Below are positions 58,085 through 59,772 of a stretch of DNA of 59,772 nucleotides, piece after piece. The notes beneath the pieces are model-generated. The model worked only from the letters and a program-made list of their open reading frames with translations. It did no database searches and had not been told where the DNA came from. The DNA is from a virus. The first letter of the stretch is position 1, and every line of letters begins with the position of its first letter. The stretch is from IMG/VR virus record IMGVR_UViG_3300042319_001458, positions 1 to 59,772 of that record; one strand, written 5' to 3'. The position numbers were made by a program, and so were the translations under genes.

Positions 58085-58537
58085 TTATTTTTTTGTCTGT
58101 GCGCCGTATAACGCCAGCAACGCCGCCTCGGCTCGACCATCATCCTTCTTGCGTCGGAAGTGATCAGAGAAAGGCCATGTGCTGATTGCCAGCGCGCGTG
58201 ATTTTTCCTTATCAGATGTCAGACTAAAATGCTTTTTCCATTTACCCGGCGTTACGAAAATTACGGGGATCTGCAAAGCGCCAATAACGCCTTTTGCAAT
58301 TCCATAACTAACACCAAAATTAAATGAGCTTGATACGCCTTGCCGCGGCATGGAATGAACAATCTCAACCACAGCAAGATCCGGCGCGTATTTCTTTATT
58401 AAGTCACACAAAGCAGATGCGTTTATTTCCTTACCAACAACAGGAACATCGTATGCCGATATTGCTGCGCGTTGATCAGGAAAATAAAAAGCAACAGCTC
58501 CGCTGATGCCGGGATCAAGCCCCATGATACATTTCAT
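58085..58537 (-). CDS. RuvC-like Holliday junction resolvase
   Basis: 150 aa. 'IMGLDPGISGAVAFYF' carries the first catalytic Asp (Asp8), 'DLAVVEIVHSMPRQG' the Glu (Glu58), and the C-terminal 'KDDGRAEAALLALYG' the last acidic residues (Asp132/Asp133, Glu137). It cuts branched DNA before packaging. Typical RuvC/phage resolvase length. It overlaps the 258-aa gene upstream by one base. Confidence 0.88.
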   Translation of the reverse strand: MKCIMGLDPGISGAVAFYFPDQRAAISAYDVPVVGKEINASALCDLIKKYAPDLAVVEIVHSMPRQGVSSSFNFGVSYGIAKGVIGALQIPVIFVTPGKWKKHFSLTSDKEKSRALAISTWPFSDHFRRKKDDGRAEAALLALYGAQTKK

Positions 58538-59313
58538 TATGGTTTCACCACATACGCTGTCCGTTGATTTTCAATCCATGCTTCATCGGCGTTTACGAAG
58601 ACAGATTTAATAAAGATCTTTTTTACTTCTTTATTATCTATGCCAAAATGCTGGGCGCGTATATGACCGCGGCGTAAATGTGGTCTAGGAGATGAATGAG
58701 AGCCTCCTTGGCTTTCATATCTTTCAGTTATATTCCCAATATTTATTGTTGTAATATATTTATATTTTTTTGCTTTTTTTCTACTATTTTCACTCGGCTG
58801 CTTAAATTCTATCGTAGATTTTTTTATGTTTTTAGTAGCCAACACAACAACTAATGTTGCTAAAACTTTGGCAGATGTAATGCTTTCTGCTCTACGAAAC
58901 TCCTCATAGCTTACATCTCGCAAAAGAACAGATTTCATGTTGTGTTTTTTGATATCATAATTTTCTTTTGGAGTGTAATAATATACTTCTTTCTCACCAA
59001 CGTAAGTTACGCCTGTTAAAAAATCATACGCATTTTGATCAAAATGCCAATTAAATCTATAATTTATGTTCTGTGGGATATCTAAATCTTTGTTTGCTTC
59101 AATTAATTTTTTTATTTGATCTCCATCTGAATCAAAAAGCCAATAAGCTAATTTTTCTATTCTACCAATCATTCTTACGTCAAATTTTTCAACAGGAGGC
59201 AAGCATATATTTAACTCCTCCATCTGTTTTGCTGTATGCATGACATCTTCAAGGGTCAATGCATCAACTAATTCTGCAGGTAAAATAAACAGCTGCCTGT
59301 CACGCTCGTCCAT
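58537..59313 (-). CDS. Conserved phage protein of the replication region, 258 aa
   Basis: ATG 59313 with GGAGATTGAT upstream is chosen over longer in-frame starts up to 59355. Residues ~1-130 are helical with a 'LEDVMHTAKQMEELNICLPP' start; the last ~60 contain 'HSSPRPHLRRGHIRAQHFG' and 'KIFIKSVFVN', a conserved 'H-x-S-P-R-x-H-x-R-R-G-H' phage motif of unknown chemistry that often occurs beside replication genes. First gene of the leftward replication operon. Confidence 0.7.
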   Translation of the reverse strand: MDERDRQLFILPAELVDALTLEDVMHTAKQMEELNICLPPVEKFDVRMIGRIEKLAYWLFDSDGDQIKKLIEANKDLDIPQNINYRFNWHFDQNAYDFLTGVTYVGEKEVYYYTPKENYDIKKHNMKSVLLRDVSYEEFRRAESITSAKVLATLVVVLATKNIKKSTIEFKQPSENSRKKAKKYKYITTINIGNITERYESQGGSHSSPRPHLRRGHIRAQHFGIDNKEVKKIFIKSVFVNADEAWIENQRTAYVVKP

Positions 59314-59500
59314 ATCAATCTCCATAAAGTCAAGTCTCAGCTGACCCGCCAACAAGTGGTGGAGCCATCGACCATAATGTGGGCAGGTCAGCTAAGTTAC
59401 TTAGGGTAAGTCTCTCCTCGCGATTCTGTCAATCCACAGAATACAGTTGACTGAAGATTACCCACCCGCTACATCTAGACCGAATCGATATTGAGGCTTT
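59314..59500. promoter_or_regulatory. Divergent control region for early operons
   Basis: 187 bases between divergent genes. Leftward: TTGACA (59432-59427) with a weak -10 around TACCCT. Rightward: TTGACT (59447-59452), 17-base spacer, then weak TACATC. A 7-bp inverted repeat ATTCTGT-CAATCC-ACAGAAT (59423-59442) overlaps the leftward -35. GANTC sites lie at 59422-59426 and 59482-59486, the second near the expected rightward start. Candidate early promoters; the -10 boxes are poor. Confidence 0.55.
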
Positions 59501-59772
59501 ATGAACAACGATCCCTTCGCCGCTTACGGCATCCAGCATCTATCTCCATCAACCTGCAACCTGTTCATCGGGTCGCAAGCAGCGTTTGTATTGGACAAAT
59601 GCATGAAGAGAAAGGGGCAGGTGGGCGCAGCCGCACACAGAGGAACAGCTGTAGAGAAGGGTATTGTTTACGGCCTTGAGACAGGCGTCTTAGACGACGA
59701 ATGCATAAAGGTAGCGAAGGATGAGTTCTGGCGACTTATGGCTTTATCAAGTGACCCTGCAGCCGAAAAAGA
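59501..59772 (+). CDS. PD-(D/E)XK exonuclease (5' part; continues at 1)
   Basis: ATG 59501 begins 'MNNDPFAAYGIQHLSPSTCNLF', the typical start of phage RecB/Cas4-like nucleases ('-H-L-S-P-S-(T/S)-...-F-...'). The frame runs to the window end and continues, through the 127-bp repeat, into bases 3-611. The 'AAAHRGTAVEKGIVYGL' helix is the conserved 'G...H..vE' section of the family. See the entry at 1-611 for catalytic residues and role. Confidence 0.87.
   Translation, partial: MNNDPFAAYGIQHLSPSTCNLFIGSQAAFVLDKCMKRKGQVGAAAHRGTAVEKGIVYGLETGVLDDECIKVAKDEFWRLMALSSDPAAEK
59646..59772. repeat. Right copy of 127-bp direct terminal repeat
   Basis: Identical to 1-127. See the left copy. The last complete codon of the nuclease gene at the window end is 59770, and codon phase agrees with position 125 of the left copy, which supports closing the circle at this repeat. 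Confidence 0.97.

Noticed and set aside
58068-58095. Hairpin plus T-run on the plus strand, looking like a rightward terminator
   Set aside because: No rightward gene ends nearby; the T-run encodes the last lysines of the RuvC-like protein on the other strand.

Overview
The window is a complete or nearly complete tailed-phage genome. It was assembled as a circle and opened inside a gene: bases 1-127 are repeated exactly at 59646-59772, so the unique length is about 59,645 bp, and one nuclease gene runs across the join. I see no integrase, transposase, rRNA, tRNA or CRISPR array. The structural set (large portal, scaffold, HK97-type major capsid protein, T7/P22-like tail tube proteins, internal virion proteins, no tape measure and no sheath) indicates a short-tailed podovirus. 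There is no phage RNA polymerase and no recognisable DNA polymerase, so host RNA polymerase and host replicase are presumably used. A GcrA-like regulator and a GapR-like (DUF2312) nucleoid protein, both families typical of Alphaproteobacteria, point to an alphaproteobacterial host. No host genus can be named.

Layout. (1) 59501-6924, rightward: an early operon with a PD-(D/E)XK exonuclease, a possible ssDNA-binding protein, a DNA adenine methyltransferase, two helix-turn-helix proteins, an RNA-polymerase alpha-CTD-like protein, several small membrane or lipoproteins, and a GcrA-like regulator at the end. It stops at a bidirectional hairpin at 6960-6991. (2) 52132 down to 7015, leftward: a very long late region. 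In order of transcription it has GapR, terminase small and large subunits, portal, a 1472-aa polyvalent-type protein, a repeat-rich basic protein, a GroES-like co-chaperonin, scaffold, decoration protein and major capsid protein, a free-standing endonuclease with its own promoter, small head proteins, a tail adaptor, a collagen-like fibre, three related glycine-rich adhesins with small fibre genes, a 2OG-Fe(II) oxygenase, a double glycosyltransferase, a five-gene lysis cassette, tail tube proteins, a GNAT acetyltransferase, two internal virion proteins (one with a transglycosylase domain), an S74-chaperoned fibre and a last glycine-rich protein. (3) 52147-54440, rightward: two short operons of small unknown genes, each opened by nearly the same promoter with a perfect TGAAG-AAA-CTTCA palindrome between the -35 and -10 boxes. 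(4) 59313 down to 54595, leftward: replication and recombination genes (a conserved phage protein, RuvC-like resolvase, PrimPol-helicase fusion, a small protein, and a protein with an SSB-type DDIPF tail).

How it may work. Early divergent transcription from 59.3-59.5 kb would supply recombination and replication functions to one side and host-RNA-polymerase-directed factors (GcrA-like, alpha-CTD-like, HTH proteins) plus a methyltransferase to the other. GapR and the terminases open the late operon at a divergent promoter region at 52.15 kb that shares the palindrome. The most unusual themes are: phage copies of two alphaproteobacterial chromosome and cell-cycle regulators beside an adenine methyltransferase and GANTC-bearing promoters; a short Gly-Gly motif scattered through at least six probable virion proteins; a set of glycine-rich and collagen-like fibres encoded near a 2OG oxygenase and a double glycosyltransferase; and a duplicated promoter-operator module.
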